64,000 nucleotides of DNA, from contig CANMQE010000001.1 in the NCBI GenBank assembly GCA_947499975.1, forward strand, positions 186,001 through 250,000. The letters are read 5' to 3'. Source of the stretch: an uncultured Sphingomonadaceae bacterium. GTDB taxonomy: Bacteria; Pseudomonadota; Alphaproteobacteria; Sphingomonadales; Sphingomonadaceae. Under the pieces are notes generated by a model. It made no database searches, was not told where the DNA came from, and saw only the letters and a list, made by a program, of their open reading frames with translations. A program made the position numbers and the translations under genes. Below, one piece after another: positions 55,848 to 64,000 of the stretch. Each line of letters starts with the position of its first letter. Position 1 is the stretch's first letter.

Positions 55848-56444
55848 ATGGCATCGCAAGAGATCGAGAACCTCGCATCTGCATTGGCCCGCCTGCCGGG
55901 CCTGGGTCCGCGCTCTGCGCGCCGGGCGGTGCTGTGGCTGGTGAAGCACCGTGAAAACGCGCTGGAACAGGTGCTGGATGCGCTGGGCACAGTGAAGGAA
56001 AAGCTGGTGGAGTGCGACACCTGCGGAAACGTGGACACGCAGAACCCCTGCACGATCTGCGCCGATCCCAAGCGTGACGCGAAAAGCATCTGCGTGGTGG
56101 AGGACGTGGCGGACCTGTGGGCGCTGGACCGTGCGCGACTGTTCACCGGCACCTTCCACGTGCTGGGCGGGCGGCTCTCCGCGCTGGACGGTATCCGGCC
56201 CGAAGACCTTGCCATAGACAGCCTGCTGGGCCGCGTGGAAGGCGGCGGTGTGGACGAGATCGTGCTGGCCATGAACGCCACGCTGGAAGGGCAGACCACC
56301 GCGCATTACATCGCCGAACGGCTGGAGGATCACCCCGTCCGCATCACCCAGCTGGCCCATGGCCTGCCGGTGGGCGGAGAGCTGGATTACCTCGACGAAG
56401 GCACGCTGGCACAGGCGCTGCGGGCGCGGCGGCCGCTGGGTTGA
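55848..56444 (+). CDS. recR: Recombination mediator RecR
   Basis: RecR acts with RecF/RecO to load RecA at gaps. The 198 residues hold an N-terminal helix-hairpin-helix ([20 protein letters not shown]), a Cys4 zinc finger ([16 protein letters not shown]) at about 57-72, a Toprim domain ([15 protein letters not shown]) and a C-terminal Walker B-like region. ATG 55848 is chosen because residues upstream in the longer frame do not fit the family. dnaX, often beside recR, is not present. Confidence 0.95.
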   Translation: MASQEIENLASALARLPGLGPRSARRAVLWLVKHRENALEQVLDALGTVKEKLVECDTCGNVDTQNPCTICADPKRDAKSICVVEDVADLWALDRARLFTGTFHVLGGRLSALDGIRPEDLAIDSLLGRVEGGGVDEIVLAMNATLEGQTTAHYIAERLEDHPVRITQLAHGLPVGGELDYLDEGTLAQALRARRPLG

Positions 56445-56512
56445 TCACGCGCCGATTTGCTGCCGAAATGTCGGCAATTGAAGGTTCAGGCCAATGGCCC
56501 TATATTCGCGCC

Positions 56513-57079
56513 ATGGCTATTCGTGAAATCCTTGAAGCGCCGGATCCCCGGCTGAAAACCGTGTCGTCTCCTGTCGAGACCTTCGATGCGGATCTGAAAA
56601 CCCTCGTCGATGACATGTTCGAGACGATGTATGCCGCGCACGGTATCGGTCTTGCCGCCATCCAGGTGGGCGAACCGATCCGCCTGCTGGTGATCGATCT
56701 GCAGGAAGAGGACCCCGACGCAGAACCGGAAGAGTGCGATCACGACGGCACGAAGCATACGCACCAGCCGATCATCAACGATCCGCGCGTTTTCGTGAAT
56801 CCCGAAATCCTCGACCCGTCGGACGACAAGAAGGCCTATCAGGAGGGCTGCCTCTCCGTGCCCGATATCTTCGCCGATGTGGAGCGCCCGTCCAAGTGCC
56901 GCGTGCGGTGGCAGGATCTGGAAGGCAATACCCACGAAGAGGAAATGGACGGGATGCTGGCGGTTTGCATCCAGCACGAGATGGATCACCTGAACGGCGT
57001 GTTGTTCATCGATCACCTTTCCCGCCTGAAGCGCAACATGGCGCTGAAGAAGCTCAAGAAGATGCGCGAAGCGGCCTGA
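56513..57079 (+). CDS. def: Peptide deformylase
   Basis: Def removes the formyl group from nascent proteins. The 188-residue metalloenzyme shows all three motifs: HGIGLAAIQVG (I), EGCLSVP with the Cys ligand (II), and CIQHEMDHLNGVLFID with two His ligands and catalytic Glu (III). An acidic insert (EEDPDAEPEECDHDG) lies between motifs I and II. Start ATG 56513 lies 68 bp after recR. Confidence 0.96.
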   Translation: MAIREILEAPDPRLKTVSSPVETFDADLKTLVDDMFETMYAAHGIGLAAIQVGEPIRLLVIDLQEEDPDAEPEECDHDGTKHTHQPIINDPRVFVNPEILDPSDDKKAYQEGCLSVPDIFADVERPSKCRVRWQDLEGNTHEEEMDGMLAVCIQHEMDHLNGVLFIDHLSRLKRNMALKKLKKMREAA

Positions 57080-57264
57080 TGAAGCCCATCGGCTGGAGGC
57101 GGGCGAGCGTTGCCGGCCTGCTGTATGCGATGATCATGTGCGCCTGGGTCTATTACGACCGGGGCCTGGGTTTCGACGCGCTTTCCGTCCGTTTCGCGAT
57201 ATATTTCGTGGTGTTCACCGTGGGGTTCCGCCTGCTGTATAACTTCGTGGTTCGGCGCAAGTAG
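57079..57264 (+). CDS. Small two-helix membrane protein
   Basis: A 61-residue protein with two hydrophobic helices (about 9-24 and 38-55) separated by a DRGLGFDAL loop, and a basic VVRRK tail. ATG 57079 overlaps the def stop by one base (TGATG), so it is translated with def. No family is recognised with confidence; it is probably an inner-membrane protein of unknown role. Confidence 0.6.
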   Translation: MKPIGWRRASVAGLLYAMIMCAWVYYDRGLGFDALSVRFAIYFVVFTVGFRLLYNFVVRRK

Positions 57265-57302
57265 GAGGGCGACTGAAACGCCCGCAATTGCGCATGACAT
57301 GG

Positions 57303-57330
57303 AAAAAGGGCCGCCCCGATGGAGCGGCCC
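57303..57330 (-). terminator. Terminator after the copper-binding protein gene
   Basis: The stem GGGCCGC/GCGGCCC (57308-57330, 9-nt loop) reads on the minus strand into five T residues (57307-57303). It also follows the plus-strand def operon with a weaker T-tract, so it may work in both directions. Confidence 0.7.
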
Positions 57331-57356
57331 TCTTGCTGTAGGCGTTGCGGATAGGC

Positions 57357-57761
57357 TCAGGCTGTGGCGGCGTCCACCATGCCCTGAAGCGCCTTGGTGC
57401 AATCCTCCATACACTCCCGGCACATCTTTTCGCAGCGGCGGCAGTGCGGATTGTCATGCTTGGCACATTCTTCCGCGCACACCTTGCAGGCGATGATACA
57501 GGCTTCCAGCAGTGACTTGATCACCACCGTGTTGCCATGGGTGCGGCGCGCGGCCACCGTGCTGACGGCCTGGCAAATGTCGGAAGCATCCGAGCACTTG
57601 CGGATGCACTCGGACATGTCGCCGCTCTCCGCATTGCAGGCATCCACGCACGAATTGCAGATCGCGGCACAATACATGGCGTGCTTCACGGCCTCCGCCA
57701 GATGCTCGTTATATCCTTCACCCACATTGGGGTGTTCGCTGATCATTTCCTTGATCGACAT
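57357..57761 (-). CDS. Cys-rich four-helix-bundle copper-binding protein (DUF326-like)
   Basis: A 134-residue protein with about 14 Cys in helical CxxxC-type spacing (YCAAICNSCVDACNAESGD, CKVCAEECAKHDNPHCRRCEKMCRECMEDC), like the copper-storage Csp proteins and other DUF326 four-helix bundles. No signal peptide is present, so it is cytoplasmic, as in Csp3. It follows the catalase gene by 21 bp on the same strand, which suggests a joint copper/peroxide response. Metal identity is inferred from the family. Confidence 0.82.
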   Translation of the reverse strand: MSIKEMISEHPNVGEGYNEHLAEAVKHAMYCAAICNSCVDACNAESGDMSECIRKCSDASDICQAVSTVAARRTHGNTVVIKSLLEACIIACKVCAEECAKHDNPHCRRCEKMCRECMEDCTKALQGMVDAATA

Positions 57762-57782
57762 GTCGTTTCTCCTCTTCGGGGT

Positions 57783-59318
57783 TTATTCTGCGCGTTCGGA
57801 AATGGACTTGGCGGAGGCCATGCCCGGCTTGTCCGACTTGCCGCCGATCATGTCGCGTGCTGCCTTCTCGATCCTCTCGCCGATCGACTGATCGATATTG
57901 CGCCAGTATTCGAACGCGCGTTTCAACACAGGCTCGCTGACATCCTTGGCGAGATGGCCCGCAACGTTCGAGACGAGCCGTTCGCGTTCGTCATCATTGA
58001 AGACCTTGGTCACCAGGATGCGCGGCTGGGTCCAGTCGTCGTCGCATTCGCGCAAGGTATAGGCTGCGCGCACCATGTCTCCGTCGGCCTGCCATTGCCC
58101 TGCCTCGCCGGCCAGCGCCGGATCGGATGCAGGGCCGCCATAGGAATTGGGAGCGTAAACCGGATCTTCCGATTGTTCGACGCGCATGTGCCCGCCTTGC
58201 GAGTAGGAGTTTACCGGAGAGATCGGCTGGTTGACCGGGATCTGCTTGTAATTCACTCCCAGCCGGGCACGGTGCGCATCGGCGTAGGAGAAACCGCGGG
58301 CCAGCAGCATCTTGTCGGGCGACAGACCGATGCCCGGCACCATGTTGTTCACCTCGAAGGCAATCTGCTCGATCTCGGTGTGCCAGTCGGTCGGGTTACG
58401 GTTGAGTACCAGCTTGCCGACCTCGATCAGCGGATAATCCTCGTGCGGCCACGTCTTGGTAAGGTCGAACGGGTTCCACTTGTAGGTCTTGGCATCCTCG
58501 TACGGCATGATTTGCCATTTCAGCGTCCAGCTGGGGAAGTTGCCATCGGCGATCGCGTTGAACAGGTCGGCGCGATGGTAGTCGGGATCGGTGCCCGCCT
58601 TCTCCACTGCCTCGTCCTGCGTGAAATGGGCGTTGCCGTCGCCAAGATCTGTGTGGAAGTGGAACTTCACCCAGAACTTCTCGCCATCCTCGTTCACGAG
58701 CATATAGGTGTGGCTGGAATAGCCGTTCATCTCGCGCCAGGTCTTGGGCACCCCGCGGTCGCCCATCATGTAGGCCACCTGGTGCGCGCTCTCGGGACTG
58801 AGGGTCCAGAAATCCCACATCATGTCATGATCGCGCAGGCCATTGTCGGCGCGACGCTTCTGCGAGTTGATGAAGTGCTGGAACTTCATCGGATCGCGAA
58901 CGAAAAAGATCGGCGTATTGTTACCGACCATGTCGAAATTGCCTTCCTCGGTATAGAACTTCACCGAGAATCCGCGCGGGTCGCGCCAGGTGTCGGGGCT
59001 GCCGCGTTCGCCCGCAACGGTGGAGAAGCGCATGCCGACGTCTGTCTTCGCGCCTTTCTTGAACAGCTTTGCACGGGTGTATTTTTCAACATCGCCGGTC
59101 GTCTCGAAATAGCCGAACGCGCCGGAGCCCTTCGCATGGGGGCGCCGTTCGGGAATATTGATGCGGTTGAACACCGCCATCTGCTCGATCAGGTAGTGAT
59201 CGTGAAGGACGATCGGGCCATCGTTACCGACGGTAAGCGAGTGCTCGTCGCTGGGAGCGGGAATGCCGGCGTCGGTGGTGGTGGGCTTCACGTCGTTTCC
59301 GACCTTGTTCTTCGCCAT
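57783..59318 (-). CDS. Haem catalase
   Basis: A 511-residue monofunctional catalase of the small-subunit type, splitting H2O2 to water and oxygen. Distal His61 in [12 protein letters not shown] and Asn134 in VGNNTPIFF sit 73 residues apart, as in bovine catalase (74/147); the haem-ligand Tyr lies in [14 protein letters not shown]. Start ATG 59318. It is the first gene of an operon with the Cys-rich protein. No OxyR gene or box was recognised nearby. Confidence 0.95.
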   Translation of the reverse strand: MAKNKVGNDVKPTTTDAGIPAPSDEHSLTVGNDGPIVLHDHYLIEQMAVFNRINIPERRPHAKGSGAFGYFETTGDVEKYTRAKLFKKGAKTDVGMRFSTVAGERGSPDTWRDPRGFSVKFYTEEGNFDMVGNNTPIFFVRDPMKFQHFINSQKRRADNGLRDHDMMWDFWTLSPESAHQVAYMMGDRGVPKTWREMNGYSSHTYMLVNEDGEKFWVKFHFHTDLGDGNAHFTQDEAVEKAGTDPDYHRADLFNAIADGNFPSWTLKWQIMPYEDAKTYKWNPFDLTKTWPHEDYPLIEVGKLVLNRNPTDWHTEIEQIAFEVNNMVPGIGLSPDKMLLARGFSYADAHRARLGVNYKQIPVNQPISPVNSYSQGGHMRVEQSEDPVYAPNSYGGPASDPALAGEAGQWQADGDMVRAAYTLRECDDDWTQPRILVTKVFNDDERERLVSNVAGHLAKDVSEPVLKRAFEYWRNIDQSIGERIEKAARDMIGGKSDKPGMASAKSISERAE

Positions 59319-59422
59319 GGGGGAAATGCCTTTTTAACTGGGGAGTGAAGGCATTACGGTTACCTTGGGAGTCGGGTTCCTGAAGAGCCGCCGTAAAGAG
59401 AGTGCAAACCTGTTGCCCAGAC

Positions 59423-59455
59423 AAAAAAAGGGCCGCTCGGTGGAGCGGCCCTTTT
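59423..59455. terminator. Bidirectional terminator after fhs
   Basis: Stem GGGCCGCTC/GAGCGGCCC (59430-59451) around a 4-nt loop is flanked by six A residues on one side and four T residues on the other. For fhs, on the minus strand, it gives a U-tract 26 bp after the stop. Confidence 0.85.
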
Positions 59456-59476
59456 GTCGTGTGAGTTGGCGCAGAC

Positions 59477-61141
59477 CTAGAACAGGCCTTCGATCTGGCC
59501 GTTCTCGTCGAGATAGATGTTCTCCGCACTCGGAACCTTGGGCAGGCCCGGCATGGTCATGATGCCGCCGGCGATGGCGACCACGAAGCCTGCGCCTGCC
59601 GACAGGCGCACTTCGTTGATCTCCACCGTGTGGTCCTCCGGCGCACCAAGCGCGGTCGGATCGGTGGAGAAGCTGTACTGCGTCTTCGCCATGCAGATGG
59701 GATATTTCCCGTAGCCCATGTCTTCCCACTGCTTCAGCTGCTTGCGGATGGCGGGCGAGATGCTCACCTCGCCGGCGCGGTAGATTTCCGTGGCGACGGT
59801 GGTGATCTTGTCGGCCAGCGCCATTTCGCTGGGGTAGAGCTGATCGAAATCGGGCGCGCCTGCATCGGCCTTTTCCGACACGATGCGTGCCAGTTCCTCA
59901 GCACCTGCGCCGCCTTCGGCCCAGTGCTTGCAGACCACGGCATCGGCGCCGTATTCCTTGGCCATTTCCTCGATCACGGCGATCTCTGCATCGGTGTCGA
60001 GATAGAAGTGGTTGATGGCGATGGTGGGGGTGATGCCGAACTTCTTCAGGTTCTCGATATGGCGCTTCAGGTTCACCGCGCCCTTGCGCACGGCATCCAC
60101 GTTCTCGCCTTCGGTCAGCTCGTTCTTGGGCACGCCGCCGTTCATCTTCAGCGAGCGCACGGTGGCCACCAGCACGATGGCATCGGGCTTCAGGCCTGCG
60201 AGGCGACACTTGATGTCGAGGAATTTCTCTGCGCCAAGGTCCGCGCCGAAGCCAGCCTCGGTCACGGTGTAATCGGCCATCTTCAGCGCCGTCTTGGTGG
60301 CGATCACGGAATTGCAGCCGTGGGCGATGTTGGCGAAGGGGCCGCCGTGCAGGAAGGCAGGACGGTTCTCCAGCGTCTGCACCAGATTGGGCAGGATGGC
60401 ATCCTTCAGCAGCACGGTCATCGCGCTGTCTGCCTTCACGTCGCGGCAGTAAACCGGCTCCTTCTTGCGGGTGTAGCCGATGATGATGTCGCCCAGGCGC
60501 TTCTGCAGGTCCTTCAGGTCGCTGGCGAGGCACAGGATGGCCATGATCTCGGACGCCACGGTAATGTCGAAGCCGCTCTCGCGGGGGAAGCCGTTGGCAA
60601 CGCCGCCCAGCGGGCCGACGATCTGCCGCAGGGCGCGATCATTCATGTCGAGCACACGTTTCCAGGTGATGCGGCGCACGTCGATATCGTTCGGGTTGCT
60701 CCAGTAGATCGAGTTGTCGATCATGGCGGATAGCAGGTTGTGCGCGCTGGTGATGGCGTGGAAATCGCCGGTGAAATGCAGGTTGATCTCGTCCATCGGC
60801 ATCACCTGGCTCTTGCCACCGCCAGCGCCGCCGCCTTTCATGCCGAAACAAGGGCCGAGCGAAGGCTCGCGCAGGCACAGCATGGTCTTCTTGCCGATGC
60901 GGTGCAGCGCGTCGGACAGGCCGACAGAGGTAGTGGTCTTGCCTTCGCCCGCAGGCGTGGGGTTGATCGCGGTGACGAGGATCAGCTTGCCATTGGGATT
61001 GTCGGGCAGGGCAGAGGTGTCGACCTTGGCCTTGTACTTGCCATAGGGGATCAGCGCGTCATCTGGGATGCGTGCGTTCGAGGCGACTTCGGTAATCGGA
61101 ATGAGCTTCGCCTGGCGGGCGATTTCAATATCTGTCGGCAT
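59477..61141 (-). CDS. fhs: Formate-tetrahydrofolate ligase
   Basis: Fhs makes 10-formyl-THF from formate, THF and ATP. The 554 residues include the P-loop-like [21 protein letters not shown] near residue 60, [23 protein letters not shown] and the C-terminal [13 protein letters not shown]. Length and motifs match the family. It is monocistronic with a clear terminator; a strong inverted repeat lies 74 bp upstream in the gap to rmuC. Confidence 0.96.
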   Translation of the reverse strand: MPTDIEIARQAKLIPITEVASNARIPDDALIPYGKYKAKVDTSALPDNPNGKLILVTAINPTPAGEGKTTTSVGLSDALHRIGKKTMLCLREPSLGPCFGMKGGGAGGGKSQVMPMDEINLHFTGDFHAITSAHNLLSAMIDNSIYWSNPNDIDVRRITWKRVLDMNDRALRQIVGPLGGVANGFPRESGFDITVASEIMAILCLASDLKDLQKRLGDIIIGYTRKKEPVYCRDVKADSAMTVLLKDAILPNLVQTLENRPAFLHGGPFANIAHGCNSVIATKTALKMADYTVTEAGFGADLGAEKFLDIKCRLAGLKPDAIVLVATVRSLKMNGGVPKNELTEGENVDAVRKGAVNLKRHIENLKKFGITPTIAINHFYLDTDAEIAVIEEMAKEYGADAVVCKHWAEGGAGAEELARIVSEKADAGAPDFDQLYPSEMALADKITTVATEIYRAGEVSISPAIRKQLKQWEDMGYGKYPICMAKTQYSFSTDPTALGAPEDHTVEINEVRLSAGAGFVVAIAGGIMTMPGLPKVPSAENIYLDENGQIEGLF

Positions 61142-61214
61142 GGCCTGTCCTCTCTCTTTACTCTTCTTGCAGGATTGATTCGCTTCGCACCTGCTTTTGC
61201 CAGCCTTGTTTCAC

Positions 61215-61243
61215 AATTGCGAAAACTTCGCAATTCCGAATTG
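61215..61243. promoter_or_regulatory. Two overlapping inverted repeats in the fhs-rmuC intergenic region
   Basis: AATTGCGAA and TTCGCAATT are perfect 9-bp arms with a 3-bp spacer (61215-61235). A second pair, CAATTC and GAATTG with one base between (61231-61243), overlaps the first, sharing CAATT. The site lies 74 bp from fhs and 121 bp from rmuC in a 222-bp gap. It looks like an operator for a dimeric regulator; the regulator is unknown. Confidence 0.55.
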
Positions 61244-61363
61244 TATGTGCCGCTTACTATTTTCAGTGGAGTATTGGGGAAGACCGCGCGCCCCAGCTTG
61301 CGCGTAATCGGCACGAACGGTAAGTTCGTGTTTCGTTCTCCCGCGTTTGTCTGAAGGCTTTTT

Positions 61364-62800
61364 ATGGATCCCGTCGTTCTTGCATTGATCGTTCTTGCCC
61401 TTGTGCTGGGGGGCTTGGGTTATTGGCTTGGCCAGCGGCCCGTTGCCGACTGGCGCGAACGCCACGCCCAGCGCGATGCCGAGGCGAAGGAGCTGGACGA
61501 GAATTTCCGCAAGGCGATCATCGACCTGGAAAACGCCACCGTCCGGGCGCAGCGGGCAGACGGGCTGGAGACGCAGCTTTCCTCCGTGCGGGAGGAGCGA
61601 GACCTTGCCCGCAACCGCCTTGCCACGATGGAGGCGGATGCAGCCAATCACGACAGGCAGATCACCTTGATGAAGGAAGCGCGCGAGGAATTGCTGACCC
61701 AGTTCCGCGCGGCAGGCAGCGAGGTGCTGGGCAAGGCGCAGGAGAAATTCATTGCCGATGCGGCCGAGCGTTTCGGCAATTCCGAAAGGGCCAACAAGGA
61801 GGCCGTTGCCAATCTGCTGAAGCCGGTGAACGACAGGCTGGAAAAATACGAACAGCACGTCGGCGCGCTGGAAGCGCAGCGCAGCGATGCCTTTTCCAAG
61901 CTTCACCAGCAGATCGAAGGCATGCGACTGGGCCAGGAAGAGGTACGCCGCGAAGCGCAGCGTTTGGGAAATTCGCTCACCAACGCACCCAAGGCGCGCG
62001 GGCGCTGGGGGGAGAGGGCGCTGCAGAACCTGCTGGAACAGTGCGGATTGGCGCAGCACACCGATTTTCACCTCGAACAATCGATGGATACGGACGAAGG
62101 GCGGCTGCGCCCCGATGCCATCGTGAACGTGCCGGGGCAGAAGAAGCTGGTGATCGATTCCAAGGTTTCGCTGAACGCCTACCAGGCCGCGTTTGAGGCG
62201 GATGACGAGGACGAGCGGTTGCGCCATCTTGCGCTGCACGCGAAATCCATGCGCAATCACGTGCAGACGCTGGGCGCAAAAAGCTATCAGAGCCAGTTCG
62301 AGGACGCACCAGATTATGTGGTGATGTTCGTACCGGGAGAGCATTTCGTGGCGGCCGCGCTGGAAGCCGATCCGGAGCTGTGGGATTTCGCTTTCGAAAA
62401 GCGCGTGCTGCTGGCGACCCCCACCAACCTTGTCGCCATTGCCCGCACCGTGGCGCAGGTGTGGCGGCAGGATGCGCTGGCTCAGGAAGCGCAGGAAATC
62501 GGGCGCATGGGGGCCGAGCTTTACGACCGTCTGCGCGTGGCGTCGGAACATCTCAAGCGCATGGGCGGCGGGCTGGAAACGGCGGTCAACAACTACAACA
62601 AGTTCGTCGGCAGCTTTGAACGCAACGTGCTCTCGTCGGGGCGCAGACTGGCCGAGAAGGGTATCGAGATCGGCAAGAAGGAAATCGAGGAGGTGGAGCA
62701 GATCGAAAAAATTCCCACCTATGGCCTCAATGATCTTGCGGAACCGGGCGAGGCGTTGCTTAGTAAGGAGGAAAGCGAGGAGGCTTCACAATCCCGATGA
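61364..62800 (+). CDS. rmuC: DNA recombination protein RmuC
   Basis: A 478-residue RmuC: an N-terminal membrane helix (VVLALIVLALVLGGLGYWLG), a coiled-coil region (about 30-190, rich in Glu/Lys/Arg heptads) and the PD-(D/E)xK-like RmuC nuclease domain (about 200-400), with ARGRWGERALQNLLEQCGL and LVIDSKVSLNAYQAAF. RmuC limits inversions at short repeats; its exact activity is unclear. ATG 61364. It overlaps the lipoprotein gene by four bases. Confidence 0.93.
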   Translation: MDPVVLALIVLALVLGGLGYWLGQRPVADWRERHAQRDAEAKELDENFRKAIIDLENATVRAQRADGLETQLSSVREERDLARNRLATMEADAANHDRQITLMKEAREELLTQFRAAGSEVLGKAQEKFIADAAERFGNSERANKEAVANLLKPVNDRLEKYEQHVGALEAQRSDAFSKLHQQIEGMRLGQEEVRREAQRLGNSLTNAPKARGRWGERALQNLLEQCGLAQHTDFHLEQSMDTDEGRLRPDAIVNVPGQKKLVIDSKVSLNAYQAAFEADDEDERLRHLALHAKSMRNHVQTLGAKSYQSQFEDAPDYVVMFVPGEHFVAAALEADPELWDFAFEKRVLLATPTNLVAIARTVAQVWRQDALAQEAQEIGRMGAELYDRLRVASEHLKRMGGGLETAVNNYNKFVGSFERNVLSSGRRLAEKGIEIGKKEIEEVEQIEKIPTYGLNDLAEPGEALLSKEESEEASQSR

Positions 62801-63534
62801 AAATCAATCGCGCTCTTGGCGTAACCCTTCCCCTGCTGGCACTGCTGGCTGCCTGCGACCGCAGCGATCCCCCGTCGGAACGGTTAGAGCGCGCGGCGGA
62901 GGAGTTGGTGAAGGATGTGGAGAACGAGCCGCTTCCCGCAGAGCGGCAGGACGGCCCGTGGGCTCCGCGCAACGAGTGCAACAACTTACCGGGGGCCACG
63001 GATTTCCTCGCCAGCCTGCAGGGGGCGATCGATATGCGCGATGCCGATGCCTTGGTGGCGCTGGCGGCAGAGGATGTGAAACTGGATTTCGGTGGCGGAG
63101 CCGGGAAGGACCAGCTTCGCGCTCTGCTTTCTGCGGAAGACGGCGCGCATTGGCAGATGCTGGTCGACCTGCTGGACCTGGGCTGCGCCGCCACCGATCA
63201 GACCTCGATCACCCTGCCATGGTATTTCGCGCAGACGCTGCCGGTCGATCCCTATGCGGGCGCGATCGTCACGGGCGAGGACGTGCCGCTGTACGAGGCT
63301 CCTGCAAACGATGCCGAGGCTGCCGCGACGATTTCGTGGGACGCGGTGGAGCAGCTTCCCAGCGAAACGGCGGGCGAGGATTTCGCCCGCGTGCGCTGGA
63401 CCAATCCTGAAACCAGGCAGGAGGTGGAAGGCTTCATGGCCAAGGATAACCTGCGCAGCGCCATCGACTACCGCCTGATAGCAAACCGCCGCAACAACCG
63501 TTGGCGGATTACGGCGCTGGTGGCCGGGGATTGA
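62797..63534 (+). CDS. SH3-type lipoprotein
   Basis: A 245-residue lipoprotein whose signal peptide ends in LLALLAAC (lipobox). A helical part is followed by a C-terminal region (about 155-235, AIVTGEDVPLYEAPANDAEAAATISWDAVEQL ... FMAKDNLRSAIDYR) that resembles bacterial SH3-like folds found in envelope proteins. The ATG overlaps the rmuC stop (ATGA). The function is unknown; a cell-envelope role is likely. Confidence 0.75.
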   Translation: MKINRALGVTLPLLALLAACDRSDPPSERLERAAEELVKDVENEPLPAERQDGPWAPRNECNNLPGATDFLASLQGAIDMRDADALVALAAEDVKLDFGGGAGKDQLRALLSAEDGAHWQMLVDLLDLGCAATDQTSITLPWYFAQTLPVDPYAGAIVTGEDVPLYEAPANDAEAAATISWDAVEQLPSETAGEDFARVRWTNPETRQEVEGFMAKDNLRSAIDYRLIANRRNNRWRITALVAGD

Positions 63535-63585
63535 GCATCCTGCGATGTTTCTTCCCATGACCCGAAAGACTGCTACCAAAGCGCG

Positions 63586-64000
63586 ATGAAGCCCGACGTG
63601 CATCCCCTTGAAAGCGAGCGTCTGCAAGAACTGCGACGCTACAACATCCTCGATACGGAGCGGGAGCGGGACTTCGACGAGCTCGTCGAACTTGCATCGG
63701 AACTGTGCGAAGTACCGGTTTCGGTGGTGAATTTCATCGACGAAGGTCGCCAGTGGTTCAAGGCCGAGGTCGGGCTGGGCGTTCGGTCGACCCCGCTCGA
63801 AACCAGCCTTTGCGGCCACGTGATCCTGCAGGGCGATTTCGTGGAAATACCCGATACGCTGCTCGATCCCAGGATGGCTGACAATCCGCTGTGCAACGAT
63901 AATCCGGGCTTCCGGTTCTACGCGGGCGCCGTGCTGAAGGGTGCAAACGGGCTGCCGCTTGGCACGCTGTGCGTTCTGGACAACAAGCCGCGCACCTTGA
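63586..64000 (+). CDS. GAF-domain protein, N-terminal part (cut by window)
   Basis: 138 codons are visible before the window ends, without a stop. They form a GAF domain of the type found at the start of sensor histidine kinases and diguanylate cyclases: ERLQELRRYNILDTERERDFDELVELA, SVVNFIDEGRQWFKAEVGLG, SLCGHVILQ, and FRFYAGAVLKGANGLPLGTLCVLD. The output domain lies outside the window. ATG 63586 has no clear ribosome site; a 14-codon frame from 63545 ends over this start. Confidence 0.8.
   Translation, partial: MKPDVHPLESERLQELRRYNILDTERERDFDELVELASELCEVPVSVVNFIDEGRQWFKAEVGLGVRSTPLETSLCGHVILQGDFVEIPDTLLDPRMADNPLCNDNPGFRFYAGAVLKGANGLPLGTLCVLDNKPRTL

Overview
The window is GC-rich, gene-dense bacterial DNA. 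Gene content and order point to an alphaproteobacterium of the order Sphingomonadales, probably an Erythrobacteraceae-like genus; this assignment is an inference. The grounds are Caulobacter-type Weimberg xylose genes, an infA-maf-RNase E/G-like-yacG-tRNA-Phe cluster, a hisG-hisD-nusB-thiL cluster, a K+-independent H+-pyrophosphatase, and cobS near a bolA/J-domain gene pair. No phage, IS element, rRNA or CRISPR array is visible.

Region 1 (1-18.3 kb) is a xylan/glucan utilisation locus. It holds two GH3 enzymes (the first cut by the window edge), a GH67 alpha-glucuronidase, a GH43 beta-xylosidase, a GH5 glucanase, a split-SGNH acetylesterase and a cupin-like protein. Interleaved are D-xylose dehydrogenase (xylB), xylonolactonase (xylC), xylonate dehydratase (xylD), 2-keto-3-deoxyxylonate dehydratase (xylX) and a LacI-family XylR-like repressor. 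Together they would turn acetylated glucuronoxylan into xylose and then into alpha-ketoglutarate semialdehyde. Near-palindromic TGGTAGCGCTACCA sites lie in the three promoter regions of the locus, and a fourth, degenerate site lies before the tRNA. This suggests one regulator controls both polymer breakdown and sugar catabolism. The locus abuts the 3' end of a tRNA-Phe gene.

Region 2 (18.3-35 kb) is housekeeping and accessory material: tRNA-Phe, yacG, an RNase E/G-like gene, maf, infA, a TonB-dependent receptor-like protein with a glycine-rich Cys-containing insert, an animal-type haem peroxidase, a BaiN/HI0933 flavoprotein, an APC permease, uvrC, a TonB-C-like periplasmic protein, EcsC, a universal stress protein, tesB, and a cupin/GNAT gene pair.

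Region 3 (35-48 kb) runs mostly on the minus strand: hppA, thiL, nusB, hisD, hisG; then DUF2332, an alpha/beta hydrolase, FKBP, pirin, GST, bolA, a J-domain protein, an MpaB-like oxygenase, a second GST and DUF1428.

Region 4 (48-64 kb) holds cobS, an M28 peptidase, a class A PBP, an MDR oxidoreductase, truA, fmt, recR, def with a small membrane protein, a Cys-rich copper-binding four-helix protein with catalase, fhs, rmuC, an SH3-type lipoprotein, and the start of a GAF-domain protein cut by the right edge. No gap between genes exceeds 300 bp; the largest (about 280 bp, 18000-18279) holds the operator-like sites described.
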